Assembly: GCA_029582265.1 (NCBI GenBank)
Contig: CM055816.1
Location: 4,184,698-4,248,697 of the forward strand
Origin: Zoroaster sp. YZ-2022
Lineage: Eukaryota; Echinodermata; Asteroidea; Forcipulatida; Zoroasteridae
DNA: 64,000 bases
Direction: 5' to 3'
The position numbers and the translations under genes are program-made. Position 1 is the stretch's first letter. Each line of letters starts with the position of its first letter. Positions 1-10,498 of this stretch are shown in pieces. The notes beneath the pieces were generated by a model. The model saw only the letters and a program-made list of their open reading frames with translations, was not told the DNA's origin and did not search any database.

Positions 1-673
1 GTGTATCAATGTAACTGTACTATATTGCTATCACAGTGTGAATTAGGTCAATATTTATTACACATGAATGAAGATTACATATACTGTGTATAATTCTTGT
101 ATTGTATTTGTGTTATTGTATTTGTATTGTATTGCAAAGCAAAATTTTCAATACTCACTTTTCAACACTCAATTTTCAACACTCAAAAATTATTCTTCAT
201 AGTTAGCATTTTAAATTGCATTTCTGCAAAAAAGGGGATTGCAGCATCGTACCTCCCAAAGTGACCTGTGAGTCATGGGTTTTGGCTGCGAATCAAGCTC
301 CAAACCTGCTGACCCGCGAGCGTGATTAAAAACCTGCAAATAAAAAAAAGGAGTCTTCAAAATTGTAAAATTGAAAATAAAATACACATACACACACACA
401 TCAATATTCACCCAAACTTGAATAAAATTTCAGCACAGATTGATGCGTCGTCAATTCCGACAGGGGACAGATGTAGTGAGTCGGTTTTTTCTACTACGGC
501 GCACGTACCAGACTTAACTAGGCCCATTCCTGACTAGCACGGCCACCTAACAATTCAGAATTTCAGCCTAAGTTTGTATCGAGTGTATAACTACTGTACA
601 TGGATTGAACGAACATGGTAAATATCACCAGCATATGGGCTTTTCCAAGTTAGGAGCTATGTGACCTCACATT
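1..673. other. unassigned non-coding DNA
   Basis: AT-rich sequence with a short run of TTGTATTGTATT-type slippage near 100-135 and a CA-rich stretch near 385-400. I see no splice-consistent exon, no terminal inverted repeats and no recognisable RNA gene. The short ORFs at either strand have no family resemblance. Confidence 0.5.
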
Positions 674-775
674 TTAAAGGGACAATATCATCACAATCAA
701 CAGGGCATGGAATTGGAGTGCTTGTTTTAGATTAACTCAAATAATAAATAATACCCTTAGATAAGGTCATATTAC

Positions 776-1937
776 AGGCATGAGAATCTTCCGGATTTTT
801 CCGGACCTCCGGATTTTTCACCTCAAAATATGTGGTCTCCGAGTTCAGTGTGAATTTGATATAAAATTTGGGGGGTAGGTTGTATAGGGGTAAGCTCAGA
901 AAACATGTGAAAAAAGTAAGTGAAAATTTAACTTTGTCACCCGATAAACTTAGTATTTACAGCAGACAATTGTATCCAGGAAAAGTGTTGTTTAATGTAG
1001 CGACCTATTTGATTGATGCCGCAGCCGGATAAAAAGGAAGAGTGTCTGACTACTCACTGTATTATGTGTATGTATGTGTCCGTGTTTTTCCCCTCTCTGA
1101 ATGTTGACGTCACCGGAATACGCATGTACGGAGAATTTGTTTTAACAAAGAAGTACATTATACAACGATTCGCTTTACACACAACGCGGGGCATGCACTG
1201 CGCAAAAGAGTATCAAATTCTCTCTACGTTCCGTAGACTGTGATTAACAGTCCTACATGTATTTTTGTGTGTGTGGTGCGCGTGATGTATGCACCATAGT
1301 GCTAGAGCTGGACGTAGAACCGACTTACTGTCAAGTCTATCTGCACACAGTCTTCGCGCGCGAGAGCAGGAACCTTCTATGCGATCGAGTTTGCACACGA
1401 TAGAAATGGCGTTCAAACTTACTTACAATTGTACGTCCAGCGTGGTTCCGCCGTGGATGTTAATGAAATCGACAAAACTGTCAAAAATAAATGGAAATGG
1501 AATTGGTGTGATAAAGTTCTGTTTGATGGTTCTCCAGACCAGCATCTAATCGGCGATTGTTTTCATAAACTTCACCAAGCTGGCGATGCATTTTGTGAAT
1601 GTTGTCGTGTCACCATCAGATATGGAAGCTCTGGCTGGGCTGGATTGCCTTGCAGAAACACGCAAGCAAGAAAGAGCACAAGAAACTGTTAAGAGAGAGG
1701 CGAACCAATGAAGTTAATACCTAAAATAGCTATCCTTTAAGGATTTCATTTACCAATATCCAAAAATTTCCCAGGATTATTATTTTTAAATTTTTGTTTT
1801 TTAAATCCAAATTACAAGAGATTTCAATGATAAAAATATTCAAAATAGCCATCCTATAAGGTTTTCATATACCAAAATCTAATATAAGCCTGGGTTATTT
1901 TTTCCTTCTTTTTTGCAAAACTCCATTCTCATGCCTG
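776..1937. mobile_element. hAT-like DNA transposon relic inside the family C MITE
   Basis: Ends are CAGGCATGAGAAT and ATTCTCATGCCTG, a clear terminal inverted repeat. The 7-bp string CATATTA directly flanks both ends and occurs once in uninterrupted copies of the host MITE (GGTCATATTACC), so it is a target-site duplication. Near-identical ends occur on the element at 46746-47813. The interior has a degraded zinc-finger ORF (1429-1692). Confidence 0.7.
1429..1692 (+). pseudogene. remnant of a transposon-encoded zinc-finger protein (N-terminal part)
   Basis: An open stretch of about 87 codons reads KWKWNWCDKVLFDGSP, then CECC, then YGSSGW. This layout (a KWxW start, a CxxC pair, then YGSxGW) resembles N-terminal zinc-finger segments of hAT-type transposon proteins in marine invertebrates. 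The usual following HxxxxH ligand pair is not seen and the frame ends at a stop, so it is broken or truncated. The apparent start is TTG, so the true 5' limit is unknown. It lies inside a TIR element with a 7-bp duplication, which fits transposon origin. The family assignment rests on pattern recognition only. Confidence 0.4.
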
Positions 1938-2167
1938 CATATTACCATTGCAGCTGCATAAATGACCTGCAGTAAATTTCAGTCACTGTGTTCTTCTTAT
2001 ACTAGGACACTGATTCCATGCCCTGTTGAAATTCTGCTCTGACTGGATTAATAGTGTCCCTTTAAATGAAGACACCAGTATCAGAAAACCAAGATCTCTT
2101 AGAGGAAGGTTAAAAACATATTTGTACCTCCACAGGGAATGATTTTGTCCAAAAAGATTTTTTTAAA

Positions 2168-2291
2168 TTTCTCAGGCTTGATATCAAGTGATCTAAACAG
2201 CCGTATGCGGACGGGCAACCTTAGTGGTTGAGTTGTTCAGACTTGTGTTAAAAAAAACTGCTCTGATCGTGACGATACGGCCCCTTTAACC
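2168..2291. repeat. dispersed repeat fragment plus a family C MITE terminus
   Basis: The stretch GCTTGATATCAAGTGATCT through GAGTTGTTCAGACTT recurs almost unchanged at 23424-23502, so it is a dispersed repeat. It is followed at about 2256-2290 by CTGCTCTGATCGTGACGATA and CCCTTTAA, the right terminus of family C without the rest of the element. Confidence 0.6.
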
Positions 2292-2341
2292 CGAGCAGAG
2301 TCCGGCTGTGATCTGATGGTGTACTGAACACTGTTCATCAT

Positions 2342-2400
2342 TACAATACATACATGTGTGTACACCATGATGTACATTGTACATGTACATGTACACAGGA
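2342..2400. repeat. TACATG hexamer cluster
   Basis: Dense, partly tandem TACATG/GTACAT motifs forming self-complementary runs. The same motif recurs throughout the window and appears as small insertions within repeat copies (see findings). Confidence 0.7.
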
Positions 2401-2611
2401 CAAAGAAAGTGAACTGTGTGAATGGTCAATGTACTTTAGACAGGTAACCATGATATCACATGTTTACAAAAAGCCCCTAAGGGTATAAAGCAGCCAAAAA
2501 GCTGTACAGTTGACTGTAGAAAACGCCTCAAAATCGCTTATTGTGAGAAGATGTCAGCAGACCTTTGTATTTATTTTTTTGGTAATGTTTAGAAAGGAAC
2601 TACATGTTAAA

Positions 2612-2934
2612 CTTGGGCGGTTTTTTGGTAAAACTGAGTAGTCACGTTTTTTTTAAAAACTGACAATGAACCAAGGGATTTTTACTAAACCGAAATACTG
2701 CTAAATTCCGTTTTCAAAAATAAAACCGTGATAAACATATATTCACTCGTTTTTAAAACTAGTACATTTGTATTGCCCCCGGATTATACAGTGAAAAAAT
2801 ATCAGTAACATGTTATATTATAAGGACTTTTTAATTGTTATTCTTTTCTTCAAAAATATTCCTGGTAAAACCGAAAACCAATTTTTTTTTTCCCAGCGGT
2901 AAACTGGCTAGCCCAAAATTGAAAACCGCCCAAG
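2612..2934. mobile_element. short TIR element (CTTGGGCGGTTTT ends)
   Basis: Left end CTTGGGCGGTTTTTTGG pairs with right end AAAACCGCCCAAG. The interior is AT-rich and non-coding. No convincing target duplication is visible, so the superfamily is undetermined. Confidence 0.55.
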
Positions 2935-3518
2935 GCTGCTACATGTACATATCTAAAATTGTATTCATATTGGTTGTTTTGTTGACAGTACTTAACATTA
3001 TGTGTAGATGAAAGTAACACCTGCATGTTTAGTCATACACAATGAACCTGTTGCCTCCTTGGGAACTCCTTTTGGTTCTCTCAAGGACATCCCAAATGTA
3101 AACATATGACATATTGCACATAATAATAAACATTTGCAAAAGAATATATTCTGCATGTACCTCAAGGCACTTTGTACCGAGATTAAAACGAGGTACATGT
3201 ACTTAGCTAATAAAATATATTGGACTACCAACTGAAAATGTACAATTTATTATCAATAAACATAAAGTTAAGACACGGATAAAATTTACTCAAACCCACA
3301 AATCTTGATGTCATATATTATTCCACATACATGTAGTCTATACAATTATTTATTTACATCATGTACAGGTACGTGTACGTACATGTACATGTAGATCTGT
3401 GATGTTAATACATGTAGCCCTGTCCACTTTTATAGTAACACCTAATAAATATAGATTGATGAAAGTGTTGTGTGAGGTGATAAACAATTGATTTGATTTT
3501 GCCCTTTCACAGACGTAC
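2935..3518. other. unassigned non-coding DNA
   Basis: AT-rich sequence with scattered TACATGTA motifs (for example 3302-3400). No exon, TIR pair or RNA gene recognised. Confidence 0.5.
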
Positions 3519-3529
3519 TGTATACTCAT

Positions 3530-3762
3530 GGAATTTAAAAACGCATCATCCCAATATTTCACATATTTTTCAACAGCAGATTATTGCAGTGAGAAATAAG
3601 AACATACATGTAGGTTAACAATTTATGAGCGCAAATTTTCACATCATACTGACACAATAAAAGTGCTATGTACAATTATGGCTTCAATTTATCACTGCAT
3701 ATAAGTTATACATATTTATTGAGAAATATAAGTTGATGCGTTTTTAAATTCCGTGAGTGTAC
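3530..3762. repeat. inverted repeat adjoining a 15-bp minisatellite
   Basis: The arm at about 3530-3552 (GTATACTCATGGAATTTAAA and the following AACGCATCATC) is the reverse complement, with two or three mismatches, of 3735-3762 (GATGCGTTTTTAAATTCC then GTGAGTGTAC). The right arm directly abuts the first unit of the 15-bp array. Confidence 0.6.
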
Positions 3763-4196
3763 AAACATGCTCAGTGCATACATGCTCAGTGCGTGCATGC
3801 TCTGTGCGTACATGCTCTGTGCGTGCATGCTCGGTGCGTGCATGCTCGGTGCGTGCATGCTCTGTGCGTACATGCTCTGTGCGTGCATGCTCGGTGCGTG
3901 CATGCTCGGTGCGTGCATGCTCGGTGCGTGCATGCTCGGTGCGTGCATGCTCGGTGCGTGCATGCTCTGTGCGTGCATGCTCTGTGCGTGCATGCTCTGT
4001 GCGTGCATGCTCGGTGCGTGCATGCTCGGTGCGTGCATGCTCGGTGCGTGCATGCTCGGTGCGTGCATGCTCGGTGCGTGCATGCTCGGTGCGTGCATGC
4101 TCGGTGCGTGCATGCTCGGTGCGTACATGCTCTGTGCGTACATGCTCTGTGCGTACATGCTCTGTGCGTACATGCTCGGTGCGTACATGCTCATTG
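3763..4196. repeat. 15-bp minisatellite, about 29 units
   Basis: The unit is GTGCGTGCATGCTCG with alternating variants CTCTGTGC, CTCGGTGC, GTAC and GTGC. Because 15 is a multiple of three, long repetitive ORFs appear in several frames on both strands. None has non-repeat coding character. Confidence 0.9.
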
Positions 4197-4300
4197 CTTT
4201 CCCGAGGTCGTGGGTTCGAATACTGCCTGAGTTGCCTGTGGAATTTTGTTCATAGACATCGGGAAAGCACTGATCAGGCAGTGCTTCATTCATAGTCTGT
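4197..4300 (+). repeat. tRNA-derived SINE-like fragment
   Basis: GAGGTCGTGGGTTCGAAT resembles a pol III B box, followed by a short inverted pair (CGGGAAAGCACTGATC with upstream GCTTTCCCGAGG). No A box or cloverleaf was found upstream because the 15-bp array occupies that position. Probably a SINE remnant. Confidence 0.4.
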
Positions 4301-5187
4301 ATACATGTAAGGACAAAATCATCAATTACTTACAGTTAACTACTAATGGATCAGTCATTAGATTATTGATGTTTCAATTACTCAGTAATTTACACAGGTA
4401 ACTACAGGGGTTGCCCTTAACCTTTTGTTGTCACTAGCAGGCATGACTTGTCAATTTGACTTTTAGGCCAAAAAAAAAAAGAGTCTCATACAGCGGCTTA
4501 CATGTACAGATAAAAACCGCTGCGGTAACATGCTTTTTTTGGGGGGGGGGGTAATTTTTTTTTGGGTAATTTAAAAATTTTTTTTTTTTTTTGGTGGTTG
4601 TTGTCAATCAGTGAAACACGTGTATTCGCAGTTATTGAACCCGGACCAAATTTCCCATACACAAAGTATGGTGGCTAAGAGAGAACTCACAAATCGGGCA
4701 AACGTTCATACCCCTATTTATGTGAAAAAGTCATTTAAAACAGCATGGCAGAATTCCAATTGGTCCAGCAATTTTGGCTGCAATTGGACATCGTTTCATA
4801 ACAACAACAAAAAGAAAACTAATAATGCCAGAGTGATGTTCTGAGGCGTTGCACGGGGAGACCAGTTTTTTAAAGTTGGTTACAACTCGACGTTTCGATC
4901 AGTATGCTCTGATCATCTCTACATGAAAACACCACAAACAGTCTTGATGTGAAGTTGATGAAGTGAATGTTCAAATTATCCCGAGAACAATTGTTCTGTC
5001 TGAAGCGCGCTCATTTCAGAGAAAATACCAGCAATTTTTGTTTTAATAGGATCATTGCTAATTTCCTAGTAGAAAGGAAAACAAATACAGTTTGAAATGA
5101 GGTATTTCACAAAACAGTTGTCAAAAGCTTGGTTTTATAGTAAAAAAGTGTCAACATTTATGTATTTATTTATGACAGGACCCAATA
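4301..5187. other. non-coding DNA with homopolymers and one dispersed-repeat fragment
   Basis: Contains poly-A, poly-G and poly-T tracts at about 4469-4592. It also holds a fragment at 4855-4935 with AACTCGACGTTTCGATCAGT and TGCTCTGATC, a dispersed motif also found near 24640, 36900 and 45900. No exon recognised. Confidence 0.5.
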
Positions 5188-5562
5188 TTAACCCTCCTAC
5201 TGATAGACCATTTGAAACCATTCAAAATTTCCACTTTCAAAAATGCCCATTGATTTTGTACACACATGGTGATACCGTTTGAGCAGTGTTGGTAGCAAGC
5301 TTTACTACCATTCAAATCCATTCAAATGCATAGAGGGTCCATTGATTCACCACTTAGAAGTATCCAAACAAGGTTTTGTATTAGCTGTACTACCATTTGG
5401 AAACATCCAAACAAGGTTTTGTATTAGCTGACCTACCATTCAAAACCATTTGGGGAAATCAATACTGGACACAGTTATTTCACCATTCAAAACCACAAAA
5501 GCGAATGGTTTCAAATGGTGCATCAACTTGTATGAAAAAGGTACCAAAAGTAGGAGGGTTAA
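5188..5562. mobile_element. TTAA-flanked MITE with family A termini but a different interior
   Basis: TTAA CCCTCCTACT at the left and AGTAGGAGGG TTAA at the right give perfect terminal repeats and a TTAA duplication. The interior (CCATTTGAAACCATTC, repeated in variants) is unrelated to the GTCAAAATGAGTC interior of the other family A copies. The CCC start and TTAA target fit piggyBac-type non-autonomous elements. Confidence 0.75.
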
Positions 5563-5635
5563 TGTTCTGAATGATAAACATTTCTAGAAATTGTCGTTAC
5601 GCCATGGGAGATAACATCTTGATGCTTAACATCTC

Positions 5636-5836
5636 TTAAAACCCTAACCATGGCTCAATGCAACAAGATGCAACAAATGTAACAAGTTATTGCATCTTGT
5701 TGCCCTCAGCAGAGAACAAAAGAACCATTGTTCTAGCTGCTGGATCTTGTTGCATTGAGCCAGCCTACACACATTTCTGTTGCTGCATTTTATTGCATTC
5801 AGCAGGGTGTCTGTGAAATGCCTGTAGGGAGTTAGG
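5636..5836. mobile_element. unexpanded copy of the element that carries the 42-bp array
   Basis: AACCCTAACCATG, then CTCAATGCAACAAGAT, a short interior with CCATTGTTCTAGCTG, one or two units of the CAGCCTACACACA type, and the ending CAGGGTGTCTGTGAAATGCC with TGTAGGG. The element at 8485-10475 has the same order of blocks, but there the unit is amplified about 36-fold and a SINE has inserted. Confidence 0.7.
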
Positions 5837-5972
5837 GATTTACATGTATGCCCTGTACATGTTTACGTGACTTACTGCACATTTTTAGTGCATTCATAAA
5901 TGTACATGACATATGTTTTATTACACAAGCTATGAAGATTTTAAGTTGCATGACTTTGTCAGGTTATGCAGG

Positions 5973-6314
5973 GAGTGTCGTGGCCGAGCGGTCTAGCTTG
6001 CCGGACTCAAGTTCTGGTGTTAGCAGCAGAATGTGGGTTCGAATCCCGGCCGTGCCACTTGTGTCCTCGAGCAAGACGCTTAACCATAATTGCTTCTCTC
6101 CACCCAGGGGTTAAATGGGTACCTGTGAGGGCAGAGTTGGTTGATTAGCCCTATATGCGCTGTAATGGCAGCAATTGAGCTGTATACTCCCCAGGGAGCT
6201 GAGATGGTTTCAGGAATGATTTATGAGCCTTATGAGCCTTATGAGCAGGGGTAATAATATAATGCGCCTTGAGCACCACTTAGTTGGTGGATACGTGCGC
6301 TATATAAGTCCACA

Positions 6315-6374
<60 letters not shown>

Positions 6375-6385
6375 CATTATTATCT
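5973..6385 (+). mobile_element. tRNA-Leu-like SINE with (ATT)n tail
   Basis: The head contains an A-box-like TGGCCGAGCGGTCTA, an anticodon-arm-like GACTCAAGTTCTGG matching tRNA-Leu(CAA) layout, and a B box GGTTCGAATCCCGG. The body has GTGTCCTCGAGCAAGACGCT, reminiscent of the conserved central domain of metazoan SINEs (Nin-DC type; from memory). It ends with CGCTATATAAGTCCACA and about 20 ATT units. The tRNA part lacks a matching acceptor stem, so it is not a tRNA gene. Confidence 0.8.
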
Positions 6386-6713
6386 CCTACTATCGGGCCA
6401 CTCCAAGCCATTGCTATGGAAGGCAGTTGGCTCCTAATGGCTATACTGCATAGTAACATAATACCTCATATGTCTGTTGGTTTTAGTGGTTTGTGATTGA
6501 TGTATTACAGGGCATACTATTATGTACCAGTTTCAGTGGCTGGTGGTGGCTTACTCTTGAGAGTCTGTGTTTACAAAATAACTGCTGAAAACTCAGCATC
6601 ACTCGGCATCAAACAGAAGTACTGTACACAGACGTATAGGACACCACTGAACAAGGTGGTCTACAGTGGTATACAAGTGTGTTTATATGCACGTATGTAC
6701 ATGTAATTGTAGA
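6386..6713. other. unassigned non-coding DNA
   Basis: No exon with flanking splice sites, no TIR pair and no tandem repeat recognised. Confidence 0.45.
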
Positions 6714-7034
6714 TTAACCCTCCTACTATAGCTGCACTTTAGTGGGAAGTAGCTATACATGTCAAAATCAGTCAACTGCCTGTTTTAACTGTTGACCAAA
6801 ATGTGCACACAGGGGCATTTTTGACTGGTTTTTGCTATCATTTTGACCACCCTGAACAATACCAGACAATGCTTTTACCAGTCAAAAATGGTTGACTCAT
6901 TTTGACCTGTAAATGTACTTGCTACACAAAAAGTTTGACAGTGTTTGACTTTTAAGTGCACTAGATATACCTTGGCAAGTACATGTATGTCAAATTTTGG
7001 ACTGATTTTGACCCTTGTAGTAGTAGGAGGGAGG
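6714..7034. mobile_element. TTAA MITE, family A
   Basis: Starts TTAA CCCTCCTACTATAGC and ends GTAGTAGTAGGAGGG. The right TTAA is lost (GGGAGGG). The interior is the family A type, rich in GTCAAAATGAGTC and TTGACTGG motifs, here in reverse orientation relative to the copy at 23802-24109. Confidence 0.8.
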
Positions 7035-7051
7035 GCTAGTGTGGCTTATAT

Positions 7052-7454
7052 GTGACCTGTTACAACAAAATTAGCGTAAAGTCGCCCTATATCATTTCAC
7101 AGTACAGCGGGAAAAGTGAAAAATCGGAGGGGACGTCTAATTTTTGTTACTATATTTGTAATTTGTAAATCTCCTTATATCGAATTCCAAATTTTCAGTT
7201 CCATTAGACAAATTAAAAACCTCAATTTCAGGCCAATTCCGTTGGGAGCTTTTATCGTGTTCTGACAAACAACTTGAAACAAAGACGGAAACAAAGACAG
7301 AAACAAAGCCACAAATCCCCCTCTGGTGGTCTGGGGGATTGATGTAACCCCAAGTGTATCATTGAAAAGCTCTTGTTCTACTGAATCCAGAAATACAAAT
7401 AACTCAATTGTTTAAATTTCCGACTTTAAGCTCATTTTGTGGTGACAGGTCACG
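7052..7454. mobile_element. short TIR element (GTGACCTGTTAC ends)
   Basis: Left end TGTGACCTGTTACAACAAAA pairs with right end TTTTGTGGTGACAGGTCAC. The ends are flanked by TA on both sides, compatible with a Tc1/mariner-type target, but TA alone is weak evidence. No ORF. Confidence 0.6.
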
Positions 7455-7989
7455 TATGCACTAACAATGTGTACAACATACATGTATTGGACGTTTAGTG
7501 GTTGGGAATGGCATCCATGTGTAATAGAGTTAAATCCATATTACACTCTCCCATCTACATATGGTTAAGTAATCATTAACTTTCCATATGTAAATGTGTC
7601 AGGATGTACTGTGTAGATTACATTTAGAATCCATGCCCATCATTTATTCCACTAACATACATGTACATGTTTATTATATCTCTGTTTGTAATTGAACCAG
7701 GCCCATACATGCTTCAATTCTTGTCAGAGAAAACGGATAATTCCTATATGGTTGAATGGATTGTACATCATTGGTAATTACCCAATTACCAAATATATCA
7801 AGTACTGACCCCTTTCTTTTAATTTTGAGCTTGTTCTATATGTTTTATTTTACTTTTACTTCTTACCTCATTGGTTTTATTTATAACTGAATAGGTGTTT
7901 GTCTAATTAATTTTATTTTAGATATATTTGTCTATATTTTGTATATATTTCTTACTATATTTTTATCTTTTTAATTCTTAAGTAAGACT
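7455..7989. other. unassigned AT-rich DNA
   Basis: No exon, RNA gene or inverted repeat recognised. Poly-T-rich from 7830 to 7975. Confidence 0.45.
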
Positions 7990-8106
7990 AATTGCGGTGA
8001 CACCATGTGAAATTCTCTAATGAGTGGTAATTAGTTTTGAAAAGAACTGGAGGTTCAGATCTAATTTCCACTTAGTTGAGAATATCACATGGTGTCACCG
8101 CAATTT
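7990..8106. mobile_element. 117-bp foldback MITE (ATTGCGGTGACACC ends)
   Basis: Left ATTGCGGTGACACCATGTGA pairs with right TCACATGGTGTCACCGCAAT. Related ends occur at 36829, 46005 and in the larger inverted structure at 46162-46632. Confidence 0.7.
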
Positions 8107-8484
8107 TTAATTCTTGTTATTCTCAGGGCCACGAGGGAGACCACATAAAATATCAGAAATAAATATTTAAAAAAAATAAAAAAATAAAAAAAATAAAAAA
8201 AATTACCAAGTTACTGAATTATAGTGTAAAAACTTGATATGATGTGCCAGTGGTGATGGTACTGAACATTCTAAGAAATTATTCCAATTGACATACTGCC
8301 ATTTTAGAGGAAATGTGAAATATATTCAAAATGTGAAATGGAGCAAAGTTGACTGTGATCCAGTTTCCCCATACGAATGAATGCAAGCCAATGTGAATGC
8401 ATTTCACTGTTTTCTTGTTAATTGCATACATGAGATGAGCTACAACTGGTTTGTTCTTGTATTATCTCTCTTGATTCTTATAAC
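8107..8484. other. unassigned non-coding DNA
   Basis: Contains an A-rich (TAAAAA)n-like tract at 8163-8205. Nothing else recognised. Confidence 0.45.
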
Positions 8485-8544
8485 CCTAACCATGCAGGCT
8501 CAATGCAACAAGATCCAACAAATGTAAAAACTTGTTGCATCTTG

Positions 8545-8910
8545 GTCATACCATGGTCGAGCGGTTTAGTGCATCGGATTTGTGTTCTGATGTCTGAGTC
8601 GTCAGAATGTGGGTTCGAATCCCAACCGCGACCATGGTGCTTGTGTCCTTGAGCAAGACACTTTATGTACCATAATTGCTTCTCTCCACCCAGGGGTAAA
8701 TGGGTACCTGTGAGGGCAGAGTTGGTTGTTGTGTTTGATTAGCCATATATGCGCCGAAATGGCAGCAATTGAGCTGTATACTCCCCAGGGAGCTGAGATG
8801 GTTTCAGGAATGATTTATGAGCCTGATGAGCAGGGGTAATAATATAATGCGCCTTGAGCACCAGTTTGGTGGATACGTGCGCCATATAAGTCCACATTAT
8901 TATTATTATT
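8545..8910 (+). mobile_element. tRNA-like SINE inserted in the 42-bp-array element
   Basis: Head CATGGTCGAGCGGTTTAGTG and B box GGTTCGAATCCC, body GTGTCCTTGAGCAAGACACT, tail (ATT)n. The host reads GCATCTTG before and ATCTTGTTGG after, against an unbroken GCATCTTGTTGCC in the sister copy near 5694. This defines the insertion point and a duplication of about 5-6 bp (ATCTTG). Confidence 0.8.
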
Positions 8911-8956
8911 ATCTTGTTGGCCTCAGCAGAGAATAAAAGAACCATTGTTCTAGCTG

Positions 8957-10448
8957 GTGGATCTTGTTGCATTCAGCAACCTACACACTTGTTTGTTGTT
9001 GCATTGTGTTGCATTCAGCAGCCTACACACTTGTTTGTTGTTACATTGTGTTGCATTCAGCAACCTACACACTTGTTTGTTGTTGCATTGTGTTGCATTC
9101 AGCAGCCTACACACTTGTTTGTTGTTGCATTGTGTTGCATTCAGCAGCCTACACACTTGTTTGTTGTTACATTGTGTTGCATTCAGCAGCCTACACACTT
9201 GTTTGTTGTTGCATTGTGTTGCATTCAGCAACCTACACACTTGTTTGTTGTTGCATTGTGTTGCATTCAGCAGCCTACACACTTGTTTGTTGTTGCATTG
9301 TGTTGCATTCAGCAGCCTACACACTTGTTTGTTGTTGCATTGTGTTGCATTCAGCAGCCTACACACTTGTTTGTTGTTGCATTGTGTTGCATTCAGCAAC
9401 CTACACACTTGTTTGTTGTTGCATTGTGTTGCATTCAGCAGCCTACACACTTGTTTGTTGTTGCATTGTGTTGCATTCAGCAGCCTACACACTTGTTTGT
9501 TGTTGCATTGTGTTGCATTCAGCAGCCTACACACTTGTTTGTTGTTACATTGTGTTGCATTCAGCAGCCTACACACTTGTTTGTTGTTGCATTGTGTTGC
9601 ATTCAGCAACCTACACACTTGTTTGTTGTTGCATTGTGTTGCATTCAGCAGCCTACACACTTGTTTGTTGTTGCATTGTGTTGCATTCAGCAGCCTACAC
9701 ACTTGTTTGTTGTTGCATTGTGTTGCATTCAGCAGCCTACACACTTGTTTGTTGTTGCATTGTGTTGCATTCAGCAACCTACACACTTGTTTGTTGTTGC
9801 ATTGTGTTGCATTCAGCAGCCTACACACTTGTTTGTTGTTGCATTGTGTTGCATTCAGCAGCCTACACACTTGTTTGTTGTTGCATTGTGTTGCATTCAG
9901 CAGCCTACACACTTGTTTGTTGTTGCATTGTGTTGCATTCAGCAGCCTACACACTTGTTTGTTGTTGCATTGTGTTGCATTCAGCAGCCTACACACTTGT
10001 TTGTTGTTACATTGTGTTGCATTCAGCAGCCTACACACTTGTTTGTTGTTGCATTGTGTTGCATTCAGCAGCCTACACACTTGTTTGTTGTTGCATTGTG
10101 TTGCATTCAGCAGCCTACACACTTGTTTGTTGTTGCATTGTGTTGCATTCAGCAGCCTACACACTTGTTTGTTGTTGCATTGTGTTGCATTCAGCAGCCT
10201 ACACACTTGTTTGTTGTTGCATTGTGTTGCATTCAGCAGCCTACACACTTGTTTGTTGTTGCATTGTGTTGCATTCAGCAGCATACACACTTGTTTGTTG
10301 TTGCATTGTGTTGCATTCAGCAGCCTACACACTTGTTTGTTGTTGCATTGTGTTGCATTCAGCAACCTACACACTTGTTTGTTGTTGCATTGTGTTGCAT
10401 TCAGCAGCCTACACACTTGTTTGTTGTTGCATTGTGTTGCATTCAGCA
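8957..10448. repeat. 42-bp minisatellite, about 36 units
   Basis: The unit runs CAGCAGCCTACACACTTGTT then TGTTGTTGCATTGTGTTGCATT. Two variable sites are visible: CAGCAGCC or CAGCAACC, and GTTGCATT or GTTACATT. Because 42 is a multiple of three and the unit lacks stops, ORFs of about 490-530 codons run through it in three forward frames and one reverse frame. These are length artefacts, not genes. Confidence 0.95.
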
Positions 10449-10498
10449 GGGTGTTTGTGAAATACCTGTAGGGTTACAGACATTTTATCAACAGTTCC

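Larger units (their letters stand above)
674..2065. mobile_element. TTAA-flanked MITE, family C, interrupted by a hAT-like element
   Basis: Left end is TTAA followed by AGGGACAATATCATCACAAT. The right end is GTGTCCCT followed by TTAA. The internal sequence (GGGCATGGAATTGGAGTGC, later GATTCCATGCCCTGTTG) matches the uninterrupted 220-bp copy at 19624-19843. The extra length is the insertion at about 776-1937. No transposase is encoded. TTAA target duplication is typical of piggyBac and Kolobok superfamilies; assignment to either is inference. Confidence 0.75.
8485..10475. mobile_element. repeat element expanded by a 42-bp array and split by a SINE
   Basis: Blocks AACCCTAACCATG, CTCAATGCAACAAGATCC, CCATTGTTCTAGCTGGTGG and the terminal CAGGGTGTTTGTGAAATACC with TGTAGGG occur in the same order as at 5636-5836. 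The copy is interrupted by a SINE (8545-8910) and greatly lengthened by the array (8957-10448). Confidence 0.7.

Noticed and set aside
3706..4295. 180-195-codon Met/His/Ala or Cys/Ser/Val-rich ORFs on both strands
   Set aside because: Artefacts of the 15-bp array; both strands and three frames are open.
5973..6060. tRNA-Leu gene
   Set aside because: A and B boxes are present but the acceptor stem does not pair and a SINE body and tail follow. Six related copies exist.
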